A DNA stretch of 64,000 nt from Sphingobacterium sp. JB170. Its GTDB lineage: Bacteria > Bacteroidota > Bacteroidia > Sphingobacteriales > Sphingobacteriaceae. Every line of letters begins with the position of its first letter. Position 1 is the first letter of the stretch. The stretch spans positions 43,194 through 107,193 of the forward strand of contig NZ_FUKU01000003.1 of the NCBI RefSeq assembly GCF_900163865.1, in the 5' to 3' direction. Both the position numbers and the translations under genes were made by a program. The notes beneath the pieces were generated by a model. It worked only from the letters and a program-made list of their open reading frames with translations, was not told the origin of the DNA and made no database searches. Below are positions 8,457-16,603 of this stretch, one piece after another.

Positions 8457-10562
8457 TTATGCTGAACAAGAGATACACTCTTCTACAGTTGATTTACGTG
8501 TCCTTGTATAATATAAGGATTTTAAACCTAGTTTATGTGCGTAGATATAATACTTTGCAAGATCTCTCGTAGAGTCTTTGGAATTCGTGTGCAAAATTGT
8601 AGAAACGCCTTGATCAATATGCCTTTGAATAACGGAAATTAATTTCAAGACTTTATATTGGTCCATGTCATATGCGGACTTGAAGTAAAAGTAATTGTCG
8701 TTAGAAAGGTATGGCATCGGGTAATACGTTGTACTATCACCATACTCGCGAACCTCGATTATATCCACAACCGGCATTACCGAAGCTGTCGCATTCATGA
8801 TATACGACGTCGATTGGTTTGGTGCGATCGCTAAACGGTACGCGTGATAAATACCATGCTCTTTTACCTGTGCTTTTAGGTTTTCCCAGTCCGCGCTAGA
8901 TGGAATGTGTACTCCAGCAAATAACTCTTTTACTTTGTCGGTCGTTGGCGTATATTCGCGCTCGGTGTAACGATCGAAATATGATCCATCGGCATATGCT
9001 GATTTTTCAAAACCGGTGAATGTCGCGGCACGTTCTTTCGCAATTTCCATTGATGCTTCTAATGAATAGTAGTTCATCATCATGAAAAATGTGTTTGCGA
9101 AATCTAAAGCTTCTGCCGATTCGTACATGATGAAACTTTTTGCTAGGTAACCGTGCAGGTTCATAGCACCAAGTCCAACAGAATGCAGTTCTCTATTTGC
9201 TTTTGCGATGGTTGGAACCATTTCGATGTTTGTTACGTCGGTGACAACCGTCAAGGCGCGCATTGCAGTATTGATCGTTTCTTTAATGCGCTTGTTGTCC
9301 ATTACCGTTGCGATATTCAACGAACCAAGGTTGCATGAAATACCATACCGGATACTATCTTCTTTTCCGTAGATCTCAATATCTGAAACCTGAGATACCT
9401 GCATAATTTCGGTACATAGATTCGAGAATTTGACCTGTCCGATCTGATTCAATGCATGTACTCTGTTGGTGTTTTCTTTGAAAAAGATGTATGGATAACC
9501 AGACTCTTTTTGCGTTTGCGCGATACGCACCAATAGATGACGGGCGTTGATTTTTTTCTTTTTGACGTTCGGATTTGTGATTAACTCATCGTACATTAAA
9601 TCCATATCCAATTCATCCAAATATTTGCCGTACTCTTGCATAACGGTATGTGGATAGATAAGATAACACGCTTCATCTTTTTCCGCGAGTTCCATAAATT
9701 TGTCCGGTACGATAATACCGATTGAAAGGGATTTAATTCGAACTTTCTCATCCGAATTTATTTTCTTACAATCTAAAAACTCTTCAATATCGGAGTGGAA
9801 AATATTTAGATAAACAGCACCTGCGCCGGGGCGTTGCCCGAGTTGGTTGGCATAGGAGAACGTATCTTCAAGAATCTTCATTATCGGCAGAACACCTCCT
9901 GCGCGGCCTTCGACACCTTTGATTGCTTCCCCACGTCCGCGGATTTTTGAGATGTTGAATGATACGCCGCCCCCTATGGAAGAAAGCTTCATTGCGGAAT
10001 CCACTGCATAACCAATACCATTCAAATTATCTCCTATTTCATCTAAGAAACAGGAAACTAATTCACCAGAACGTTTTTTTCCGGCGTTCAAGAAAGTCGG
10101 GGTAGCAGGCTGATATTCTTGATTGATCATGATTTCAGCGTATTGGATAGCTTTTTTTACGCCCTCTTGACGAGCAAGAAACAATGATACGGCAACGACA
10201 CGGTCTTCATAACGCTCTAAAAATTTTTCACCAGAGTCATCACGTAACGCATAGCTTTGGAAAAATTTAAAAGCAGCCATAAATGATTGGAAACGGAATT
10301 TCTTCTCGTATACGAAATTATAGACTTCTTCCATTTCTTCAAATGTGAACCATTCGTAGAAATTTATATAATAATTATTCTCTACTAAATAATCGACTTT
10401 CTCTTTAAGGGTATAGAAAAATACGGTGTTTTTGTTGACATATTCTAAGAAATAGGCGCGTACGGCATCTTTATCTTTGTGCAAGCTGTACTCGTCATCT
10501 TGCTTAATCATTATCTCATTGTTAAGCAATATCCAATTTTTTACTACCTCGTTTGCTATCAT
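8457..10562 (-). CDS. nrdE: Class Ib ribonucleotide reductase alpha subunit NrdE
   Basis: Catalytic subunit (701 residues) that reduces ribonucleoside diphosphates to deoxyribonucleotides. It lacks the N-terminal ATP-cone of class Ia NrdA and begins directly with the WILLNNEIM segment typical of NrdE. Visible motifs include NQEYQPATPTFLNAG, the redox Cys in GELVSCFLDE, GGGVSFNISKIRGRGE, QRPGAGAVYLNIFH, the active-site region SCNLGSLNI, and the C-terminal shuttle cysteines in CISCSA. Similarity to Bacillus NrdE is evident along the full length. The start at 10562 overlaps the 3' end of nrdI by 41 bases, which points to translational coupling. It is the third gene of a complete nrdHIEF operon. 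Confidence 0.95.
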   Translation of the reverse strand: MIANEVVKNWILLNNEIMIKQDDEYSLHKDKDAVRAYFLEYVNKNTVFFYTLKEKVDYLVENNYYINFYEWFTFEEMEEVYNFVYEKKFRFQSFMAAFKFFQSYALRDDSGEKFLERYEDRVVAVSLFLARQEGVKKAIQYAEIMINQEYQPATPTFLNAGKKRSGELVSCFLDEIGDNLNGIGYAVDSAMKLSSIGGGVSFNISKIRGRGEAIKGVEGRAGGVLPIMKILEDTFSYANQLGQRPGAGAVYLNIFHSDIEEFLDCKKINSDEKVRIKSLSIGIIVPDKFMELAEKDEACYLIYPHTVMQEYGKYLDELDMDLMYDELITNPNVKKKKINARHLLVRIAQTQKESGYPYIFFKENTNRVHALNQIGQVKFSNLCTEIMQVSQVSDIEIYGKEDSIRYGISCNLGSLNIATVMDNKRIKETINTAMRALTVVTDVTNIEMVPTIAKANRELHSVGLGAMNLHGYLAKSFIMYESAEALDFANTFFMMMNYYSLEASMEIAKERAATFTGFEKSAYADGSYFDRYTEREYTPTTDKVKELFAGVHIPSSADWENLKAQVKEHGIYHAYRLAIAPNQSTSYIMNATASVMPVVDIIEVREYGDSTTYYPMPYLSNDNYFYFKSAYDMDQYKVLKLISVIQRHIDQGVSTILHTNSKDSTRDLAKYYIYAHKLGLKSLYYTRTRKSTVEECISCSA

Positions 10563-10929
10563 TGTATTGGTGTTTAATAATTTCTATAAATTGATTGATA
10601 TCCTCCATTGTGCCCGAAAGTTCGAATTTCATCGCCAATGGAACGTCGTAGTTCTCGGATACCGCATTGGCAGCTAGGCCAAAGTTTTTCCCCCAGTTTC
10701 TATTGCCGCTAGAGGTTACCGAAAATATTTTATCGGCGTGCATATCCATAAATGTGGATGTGATATCCGGCACACTTCCCATTTTTGTCGTGTAAGTAAT
10801 TAAATGGCCTTCTTCCAAGAACTCTATTCCTGGTCCGATTTTATGCGCTTCCCATCCTGTGATTTGCACCACTTTGTTGATGAAGCGTTGTACGTTACCA
10901 GTTTTTGAATCGTAATATAAATGAACCAT
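10522..10929 (-). CDS. nrdI: NrdI flavodoxin-like activator
   Basis: A 135-residue flavodoxin-fold protein that supplies the oxidant needed to assemble the Mn2-tyrosyl radical cofactor of NrdF. The FMN phosphate loop is visible at the N-terminus (YYDSKTGNVQRF), followed by the ITYTTKMGSVP segment and the conserved SVTSSGNRNWGKNFG loop that contacts the flavin. Its presence is a hallmark of class Ib rather than class Ia enzymes. It overlaps the start of nrdE and follows nrdH after 28 bases. Confidence 0.92.
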   Translation of the reverse strand: MVHLYYDSKTGNVQRFINKVVQITGWEAHKIGPGIEFLEEGHLITYTTKMGSVPDITSTFMDMHADKIFSVTSSGNRNWGKNFGLAANAVSENYDVPLAMKFELSGTMEDINQFIEIIKHQYNDSKRGSKKLDIA

Positions 10930-10957
10930 AGATCGCCTAATTTAAGATTATACGTTA

Positions 10958-11191
10958 TTAGAGTGCGATAGTTGCAAGCTCTTCGGGTTTAAAGCCGATG
11001 ATGCGTTGCTGTATTTCTTCGTTTTCCAGAACCAACACGGTTGGGACAGTACGAATTTTAAATTTGGCCGCCAAATCAGGCTGGTCGAAAGGGTTGATTG
11101 TTTCGTAACTTAATCCCTTTTGATCCAGATAAGCCGATACCTGTGCGCATGGTGCACAGTCATTTTTTTCGAATTTAATGATTCTTGCCAT
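10958..11191 (-). CDS. nrdH: NrdH-type glutaredoxin-like thioredoxin
   Basis: A 77-residue thioredoxin-fold electron donor to NrdE. The redox motif CAPC is near residue 10, followed by the cis-Pro loop RTVPTVLVLE and the C-terminal GFKPEEL. The start was set at MARIIKFEKN (11191) because thioredoxin-fold homologues begin with the first beta strand there; an upstream in-frame ATG at 11227 would add twelve unrelated residues. It is the first gene of the nrdHIEF operon. Its assignment to NrdH rather than a generic thioredoxin rests on size and operon context. Confidence 0.85.
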   Translation of the reverse strand: MARIIKFEKNDCAPCAQVSAYLDQKGLSYETINPFDQPDLAAKFKIRTVPTVLVLENEEIQQRIIGFKPEELATIAL

Positions 11192-11614
11192 GTTGTTTGT
11201 AATTTTAATATGTTCAGAGAAACCCAATTCCCTTAGAAGTTAATACACGATTACTGGTCCCCGATGTGAGTCTCCAGAATAACAAATATCCAATATTTAG
11301 TTTCGACATGTTAGCGATACTTTTCCACATGCTGAAGAAACCATTTGAATAAACAGCGTCCCTAGCTAGTTTTTAGTTGTAAAACACTGAATGATAGCTG
11401 AGAAGTAGAATGTTGAAAACTTTAAAAGCCCAAAAATATCAAAATTTATGTATCGGATTTAGAAAAAAATTTGTATATTTTTAATGGTAAAAACTGACTG
11501 AATTTTGACTATTGTTCCTTTTGGCTGTAAGCTAAATATTTATGTAAAATCGCGCGAAAGCGCGATACTTATCTTTACAAAATTATGTTTAATTTAGTGA
11601 AAAGTTACTGAATT
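11192..11614. other. Divergent intergenic region, nrd operon / S9D peptidase
   Basis: About 420 bases that must carry both divergent promoters. I found no good match to the NrdR box and no full-consensus TAnnTTTG for nrdH. On the plus side TATCTTTA (11570-11577), one mismatch from the -7 consensus, lies 38 bases before the peptidase start, directly preceded by the hairpin at 11549-11566. Confidence 0.4.
11549..11566 (+). promoter_or_regulatory. Short stable hairpin with GAAA loop upstream of the peptidase gene
   Basis: A perfect 7-bp stem, ATCGCGC (11549-11555) with GCGCGAT (11560-11566), closes a GAAA tetraloop. This is a very GC-rich island in an A/T-rich leader, ending four bases before a -7-like TATCTTTA. 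It could be a DNA site, or part of an upstream transcript's 3' end. Confidence 0.5.
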
Positions 11615-14023
11615 ATGAAATTTATTTATTGCTATTTATTCTTGCTCATGTCTGCGGCATTAAGTGCGCAAGAACAGTTGACATTTCAAAAGCCGTCATC
11701 TGAAATTTTAGAGCTAGCCGATTACCAACGACCACCGCGTGTTCTGATCTCTCCGGATGAAAAATGGGTAATTACACTGTACAGACCGACCTATAAGAGC
11801 CTGGAAGATTTAAATAATCCGGAGATCCGTTTAGGGGGATTGCGGATGAATCCTATAGTGAATATGCAGAGTAATGCTACCTATATCGATAATATTAAGA
11901 TTCGAAGTTTGGGCGCTCAACAAGAGCAACAGGTGGATGGATTACCAACGAATGCAAAGCTTGCGAACCTTGCATTTTCTCCGGATTCGAAATACTTAGC
12001 CTTTACGAACACTACGGAAAAAGGTGTCGAATTATGGCTTTTGACGCTTGAACAGCGCACTGCTAAAAAGCTTTCAGAAGATAACTTGAACGCGAATATG
12101 GGAAGCCCATATAAGTGGTATCGTGGTAGTGATAAGCTATTAATTTCAAAACTTCCTTCAAATCGAAAACCATTAATTGATAGCAGTAAAGATATACCTT
12201 TAGGGCCCACAATTTCCACCAGCGGAGGAAAAGTGTCTCAGCTGCGAACTTATCAAGACCTCCTTAAAAACCCGCAAGATGAAACCAATTTTGAAACATT
12301 GACCCAGGCCGAGCTGTTGACGATTGATTTAAAAGGGAACCTGTCTAAGTTCCTAGAACCGGCTATTTATACGCAAAAATCGTTTTCTCCAGATGGTAAA
12401 TATTTGCTGGTAACCACGTTAAAACGGCCATTTTCCTACATTGTGCCCTACAGAAATTTTCCGCAAGAAACCGCCGTATATGATTTGTCCGGAGAATTAG
12501 TGAAGGTTGTTAATCAGACGCCATTGATCGAGGTTCAAGCAAAAGGCTTTTCCTCCACGCGCAAAGGCAAACGTTATATGAACTGGCGTAGTGATTTAGG
12601 ATCTTCTCTGAGCTATGTAGAGGCTTTGGATGATGGGGATGCATCAAATGAAGTAGCATTTCGAGATGAAGTGTTTTCTTGGAATGCTCCTTTTGATACT
12701 GCGCCCGAATCACTCCTGAAGCTGAAGGATCGTTACGCGGGAATTGTTTGGGGTGATGACCGCCACGCATTGGTTTATTCCTCGTGGTATGATACACGCA
12801 ATCAAAAGATCTTTTTGTTAGATACTAAATCAAAGTCTGCCAAGGTTATTTCGGATAGAAATTCGCAAGATGTTTATAGCGATCCGGGTGATGTGTTTAC
12901 GGATAAAAATAAGTATGGAACCTATGTTATGGTGGTTAAGAATGGTAAAACCTATTGGACTTCAGATGGGTTTACCAAGGATGGGCAGTTCCCATTCGTT
13001 GATGAGCTTGATTTAAAAACATTAAAAACGAAACGGCTTTATACCTCAAATATTCAAAATAAAAAGGAAGATATAATTCGTATCCTCGATATCGACAAGA
13101 GGGAGTTGTTAATTTTGCAGCAATCACCAACTGATTACCCTAATTATTACACAAAAAATATGACCTCGGGAGAAACCACCGCTCTTACGCATTTAACAAA
13201 TCCGTTCCAATCCCTGCAAGGGGTAAGTAAAGAGGTAATACATTATAAGCGTAATGACGGTGTTGATCTCAGCGGAACTTTATATTTACCTGCGAACTAT
13301 GACAAGAACAGTGGCGAAAAATTGCCGATGTTGATATGGGCCTATCCGACTGAATTTAAAGATAAGGCTACTGCAGGACAGAACATGTCAAGTCCTTATG
13401 AGTTCACATTTCCATATTATGGATCCTTCGTTTATTGGGTGACAAAAGGTTATGCAGTACTAGATGATGCTTCATTTCCAATTATTGGCGAGGGGGAATC
13501 TGAACCCAATGACACTTTTGTGGAACAATTAGTTGCAAATGGCGCAGCAGCGATTGATGCCGTGGATAAACTCGGATACGTCGATCGGAAACGTGTGGGC
13601 GTTGGTGGTCACTCTTACGGCGCTTTTATGACCGCAAATTTATTAACTTATTCAGATCTATTCGCAGTTGGTATAGCTCGCTCCGGCGCATATAATCGCA
13701 CCCTAACACCATTCGGCTTCCAGCGCGAGCAACGAAATTACTGGGATACTCCCGATTTATACAACCGTATGTCTCCGTTTATGAATGCCGATAAGATGAA
13801 AACACCTTTGTTACTAATCCATGGTGGAGCAGATAATAACCCGGGGACCTTTACACTGCAAACGGAGCGATATTTCCAAGCGTTGAAAAACCTGGGCGCC
13901 CCCGTACGCATGGTGATACTACCCCTGGAATCTCACGGTTATGCATCGCAAGAGAATATTTTTCATACGCTGTGGGAGCAGGATCAGTTTCTTGAAAAGT
14001 ATTTGAAGAATAAAACAGAATAA
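11615..14023 (+). CDS. Secreted S9 (S9D, glutamyl endopeptidase-like) serine peptidase
   Basis: An 802-residue prolyl-oligopeptidase-family peptidase with an N-terminal signal peptide ending LSAQ, a beta-propeller (about residues 40-560) and a C-terminal alpha/beta-hydrolase domain. The catalytic Ser is in GGHSYGAFMT, Asp is in HGGADNNPGT and His is in ESHGYA. Long stretches recall plant chloroplast glutamyl endopeptidase (CGEP), such as VGVGGHSYGAFMTANLL, SGAYNRTLTPFGFQ, FPIIGEGESEPND and the propeller segment ALVYxSWYDTRNQK, which argues for preference for Glu at P1 rather than for dipeptidyl activity. The propeller should limit substrates to peptides. It stands alone, divergent from nrdHIEF. 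Confidence 0.9.
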   Translation: MKFIYCYLFLLMSAALSAQEQLTFQKPSSEILELADYQRPPRVLISPDEKWVITLYRPTYKSLEDLNNPEIRLGGLRMNPIVNMQSNATYIDNIKIRSLGAQQEQQVDGLPTNAKLANLAFSPDSKYLAFTNTTEKGVELWLLTLEQRTAKKLSEDNLNANMGSPYKWYRGSDKLLISKLPSNRKPLIDSSKDIPLGPTISTSGGKVSQLRTYQDLLKNPQDETNFETLTQAELLTIDLKGNLSKFLEPAIYTQKSFSPDGKYLLVTTLKRPFSYIVPYRNFPQETAVYDLSGELVKVVNQTPLIEVQAKGFSSTRKGKRYMNWRSDLGSSLSYVEALDDGDASNEVAFRDEVFSWNAPFDTAPESLLKLKDRYAGIVWGDDRHALVYSSWYDTRNQKIFLLDTKSKSAKVISDRNSQDVYSDPGDVFTDKNKYGTYVMVVKNGKTYWTSDGFTKDGQFPFVDELDLKTLKTKRLYTSNIQNKKEDIIRILDIDKRELLILQQSPTDYPNYYTKNMTSGETTALTHLTNPFQSLQGVSKEVIHYKRNDGVDLSGTLYLPANYDKNSGEKLPMLIWAYPTEFKDKATAGQNMSSPYEFTFPYYGSFVYWVTKGYAVLDDASFPIIGEGESEPNDTFVEQLVANGAAAIDAVDKLGYVDRKRVGVGGHSYGAFMTANLLTYSDLFAVGIARSGAYNRTLTPFGFQREQRNYWDTPDLYNRMSPFMNADKMKTPLLLIHGGADNNPGTFTLQTERYFQALKNLGAPVRMVILPLESHGYASQENIFHTLWEQDQFLEKYLKNKTE

Positions 14024-14091
14024 CGAAGCCAGTTGTTCTCCGACTGAGTCGATTAGTAACGTCCGGTTTTCGTTGATCGTGATTCTAGACT

Positions 14092-14137
14092 TTAAAAAGT
14101 ACCGCTCTCGGTTTTTCAATCCAAGGCGGTACCCTTT
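14092..14137 (-). terminator. Terminator between convergent peptidase and DUF2911 genes
   Basis: Stem GTACCGC (14099-14105) with GCGGTAC (14126-14132) and a 20-base loop. On the minus strand it is followed by a TTTTT run (14098-14094), so it mainly serves the DUF2911 gene, but it may act for both. Confidence 0.65.
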
Positions 14138-14154
14138 ATATTCTTATGAGGGTT

Positions 14155-14670
14155 TTACTTCTTTTTCACCGTGAAAGGAATACTATGCTCCCCCCAGTTT
14201 AAAGTGATAAGCCCGCTAGGCATCGCGGAGATCTTGAACTGTTCCTCGAATTCGCTTTGTGAACCATTATTTACCTCCACGCGTAGGGCATCACTGCCGT
14301 CATCGTATTTCGTTCCCCATTGATCCCATGTTTTATTGAATATTATCGTCGTTTGCTGCTCGCCAGGTATACTGTACAGACTATACTTTCCTGCAGGCAA
14401 TGCTTTGCCTTCGATTGTAACATCCTGATCAACTTGAAACGTCGTGGCTTCATTTGCGCCGGTACGCCACACTTTACCCACGGGAGCGATATCGACACCC
14501 AGTTCTCTACCTTTTACGGAGGGTCGGCTGTAGTTTATAACGATGTTGACACCGTCTGTGGTCGTGACTGTTGTGCTATCTGGGGGGCTAGCGCGCTTGC
14601 TTTTGTCGGTTTGTCCTATCGCCATAAAACAGATAAGGCTTAAAAAACAAATAATGCTGGTTGTTTTCAT
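14155..14670 (-). CDS. DUF2911 domain-containing exported protein
   Basis: A 171-residue protein with an N-terminal signal peptide (cleavage near AIGQ) and one DUF2911 domain: the VNIVINYSRPSVKGR strand, the GKVWRTGANEATTF core motif, AGKYSLYSIPG, and the WDQWGTKYDDGSDALRV segment all match the family. DUF2911 is widespread in Bacteroidota and its biochemical role is not established. The gene is single, with its own terminator, convergent with the S9D peptidase and divergent from the unknown gene at 14745. Nothing points to a pathway. Confidence 0.88.
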   Translation of the reverse strand: MKTTSIICFLSLICFMAIGQTDKSKRASPPDSTTVTTTDGVNIVINYSRPSVKGRELGVDIAPVGKVWRTGANEATTFQVDQDVTIEGKALPAGKYSLYSIPGEQQTTIIFNKTWDQWGTKYDDGSDALRVEVNNGSQSEFEEQFKISAMPSGLITLNWGEHSIPFTVKKK

Positions 14671-14744
14671 AATATAATTTTTAGTCGAATGTATAACGGT
14701 TTATTACTCAATTTGTTTTGTTGCAGGGCAAATAGTTAACTTTA

Positions 14745-15146
14745 ATGGAAAAAAGGATGAATAATGAAACTTTTAGTACCTATCTAGTCAAACTGTTTCG
14801 ATATTTCGAAGCAAACGACCAGTTCGTGTTTTCGAGGCGTGATCAGGAAGCTTTAATACGCGCCGTAGATGGGGACGTTGTTCATACGATTCAAGAGCGG
14901 CTTGGCTTAACGCTACTTCTAAACGAGGCTTGTTCGCAGAACTGTTATGTTGCGGAAAATCAAGAAATGCAGGAGGCATACAGGCAATTTATTTCACCAA
15001 CTGAGTTTCTCTATTTTTTATACGGGACGTTTTTAGCGAGCATTACAGAGAATGTACCGCCGAATAGGTTATTATGGCCGGCCGTTTTGCCGAATGAAAC
15101 CGGTACATTTTGGGAACGTATTCAATTAGGCAAAAATGGGAGGTAA
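14745..15146 (+). CDS. Hypothetical protein, unrecognised
   Basis: A 133-residue soluble, acidic to neutral protein with no signal peptide or membrane segment and no domain I recognise; it looks mainly alpha-helical (ETFSTYLVKLFRYFE, DGDVVHTIQERLGLTLLLNEAC, STPTEFLYFLYG-like region). It contains two cysteines near the centre (CSQNC). Two in-frame starts are possible, 14745 and 14757. TTTG (14712-14715), 21 bases and TAACTTTA (14737-14744) form a near-consensus promoter whose predicted start of transcription would fall just inside the first ATG, so the second ATG at 14757 may be the real one on a nearly leaderless transcript. It is convergent with ilvA across a shared terminator. Confidence 0.65.
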   Translation: MEKRMNNETFSTYLVKLFRYFEANDQFVFSRRDQEALIRAVDGDVVHTIQERLGLTLLLNEACSQNCYVAENQEMQEAYRQFISPTEFLYFLYGTFLASITENVPPNRLLWPAVLPNETGTFWERIQLGKNGR

Positions 15147-15149
15147 TAA

Positions 15150-15186
15150 GAAAGCCGTTTGGATTTCTCTAAACGGCGCTTTCATT
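15150..15186. terminator. Bidirectional terminator, unknown gene / ilvA
   Basis: GAAAGCCGTTT (15150-15160) pairs with AAACGGCGCTTTC (15171-15183) around a 10-base loop with a small bulge, A-run on the left and T-run on the right. It lies between the convergent ends at 15146 and 15201. Confidence 0.8.
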
Positions 15187-15200
15187 TTTAAAACTGTTTT

Positions 15201-16448
15201 CTAGACGAGGTATTCAAATAATGTTTGGTCTTTATTGAGTTCAATGAAGTCAAATTTATAAGATTTCATTCGTTCGATGAGTGCTATATAATTTTTGGGA
15301 TCATCTAGTTCAATACCGATAAGCGCCGGCCCGCGTTCACGTTCAGTTTTCTTAATATATTCAAATCGTGTGATATCGTCTTTAGGGCCTAATACTTCGG
15401 TTACTAACAGCCGGAGCGCACCTGGCCGTTGTGGAAACCGTACGATGAAATAATGTTTGAAGCCTTCGTACAAAAGTGACAGTTCCTTGATTTCACTCAT
15501 CCTATCAATATCATTATTCCCGCCGGAGATGATACAGACGACCTTTTTTCCTTTTATTTCTTCTTTGTGAAACTCTAGAGCTGCGATTGAAAGTGCGCCG
15601 GCTGGTTCAACCACAATCGCATCTTTATTATAAAGCTCCAGGATGGTTGAGCATATTTTACCTTCGGGAACCGATCTCACACTATCCAGTAGCATGCTAC
15701 TTATTTGATAGGTAAGCGTGCCCACCTTCTTTACAGCGGCACCGTCAACAAATTTATTGATATGTTCAAGTTCAATTGGACCGTTATTTTTGATAGCCGC
15801 CTGCATTGAAGCAGCTCCTTCGGGCTCTACTCCATATAACTTGACATTGGGCGCATGTTTTTTCATATGAGAGCTCACACCCGATGAGAGACCACCTCCC
15901 CCAATTGGAATAAATATTGCGTCTAAGTCAGGTAGATCTTGTAATACCTCGACCGCAACCGTTCCTTGTCCTTCGATCACTTTTAGATCGTCGAAGGGCG
16001 GAATGAAAGTCATGTTGTGAACTCTTGTATACTCCAAGGCCGCTTTTTGACAGTCGTCGAAGGTATCGCCTGTTAAAACGATCTCGATATTTCCGTTACC
16101 CCACATTTCTGTTTGGGTGACCTTTTGTCGGGGCGTAGGGCCAGGCATAAATATTATACCTTTTATATTAAGCTTTTTACAAGATAGGGCGACACCTTGC
16201 GCATGGTTTCCTGCGCTTGCGCAGGTGACACCCCGAGCAGCTTCGTCTTGGCTAAGGCTTATTATTTTATTATAAGCTCCACGTAGCTTGTAGGAACGTA
16301 CCACTTGGAGATCTTCTCGTTTAAGATATATTTCCGCACCATACTGTTCGGATAGGTGTTGGTTATATTGTAATGGAGTTCGGTTGACAATATCGCTGAT
16401 ACGTTTTGCAGCTTCATTGGCATCTATGACTAAAGTTGATAAATCCAT
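15201..16448 (-). CDS. ilvA: Biosynthetic threonine deaminase
   Basis: PLP enzyme (415 residues) that converts threonine to 2-oxobutyrate, the entry to isoleucine. The PLP lysine is in RSYKLRGAYN, the phosphate-binding glycine loop is PIGGGGLSSG and the CASAGNHAQGVA segment is typical. The C-terminal part (about residues 325-415, YFIVRFPQRPGALRLLV) is a single ACT-like regulatory domain, as in the shorter IlvA class, so isoleucine feedback is plausible. It lies last in the branched-chain cluster but is separated from leuA by 155 bases containing a large inverted repeat, so it may have its own transcript. Confidence 0.94.
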   Translation of the reverse strand: MDLSTLVIDANEAAKRISDIVNRTPLQYNQHLSEQYGAEIYLKREDLQVVRSYKLRGAYNKIISLSQDEAARGVTCASAGNHAQGVALSCKKLNIKGIIFMPGPTPRQKVTQTEMWGNGNIEIVLTGDTFDDCQKAALEYTRVHNMTFIPPFDDLKVIEGQGTVAVEVLQDLPDLDAIFIPIGGGGLSSGVSSHMKKHAPNVKLYGVEPEGAASMQAAIKNNGPIELEHINKFVDGAAVKKVGTLTYQISSMLLDSVRSVPEGKICSTILELYNKDAIVVEPAGALSIAALEFHKEEIKGKKVVCIISGGNNDIDRMSEIKELSLLYEGFKHYFIVRFPQRPGALRLLVTEVLGPKDDITRFEYIKKTERERGPALIGIELDDPKNYIALIERMKSYKFDFIELNKDQTLFEYLV

Positions 16449-16560
16449 TTAAAAGTTAATTTAATAGGCATTCTCAGCTATAACTGCAATGGAGCAGTTA
16501 TAGATAAGCGATATTTTTATGATCCCTTAAAGATAATAATTGTCGGGAGGAAGTGCATAT

Positions 16561-16600
16561 TAAACGAGAACAAGAACAGGCCTGTTCTTATTCTCGTTTA
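16561..16600. repeat. 40-bp near-perfect inverted repeat (terminator of leuA)
   Basis: Two adjoining 20-base arms, 16561-16580 and 16581-16600, are reverse complements except for one position (C at 16571 against A at 16590), with no loop sequence between them. It begins three bases past the leuA stop codon. In RNA it gives a long hairpin with an inner CAGGCCTG turn. A strong T-run is missing, so it may act as a terminator, RNA 3'-end protector or cruciform. Confidence 0.75.
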
Positions 16601-16603
16601 TTC

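Noticed and set aside
11192..11614. Search for NrdR boxes upstream of nrdHIEF
   Set aside because: No pair of sites near the ACACWATATATWGTGT consensus was seen.
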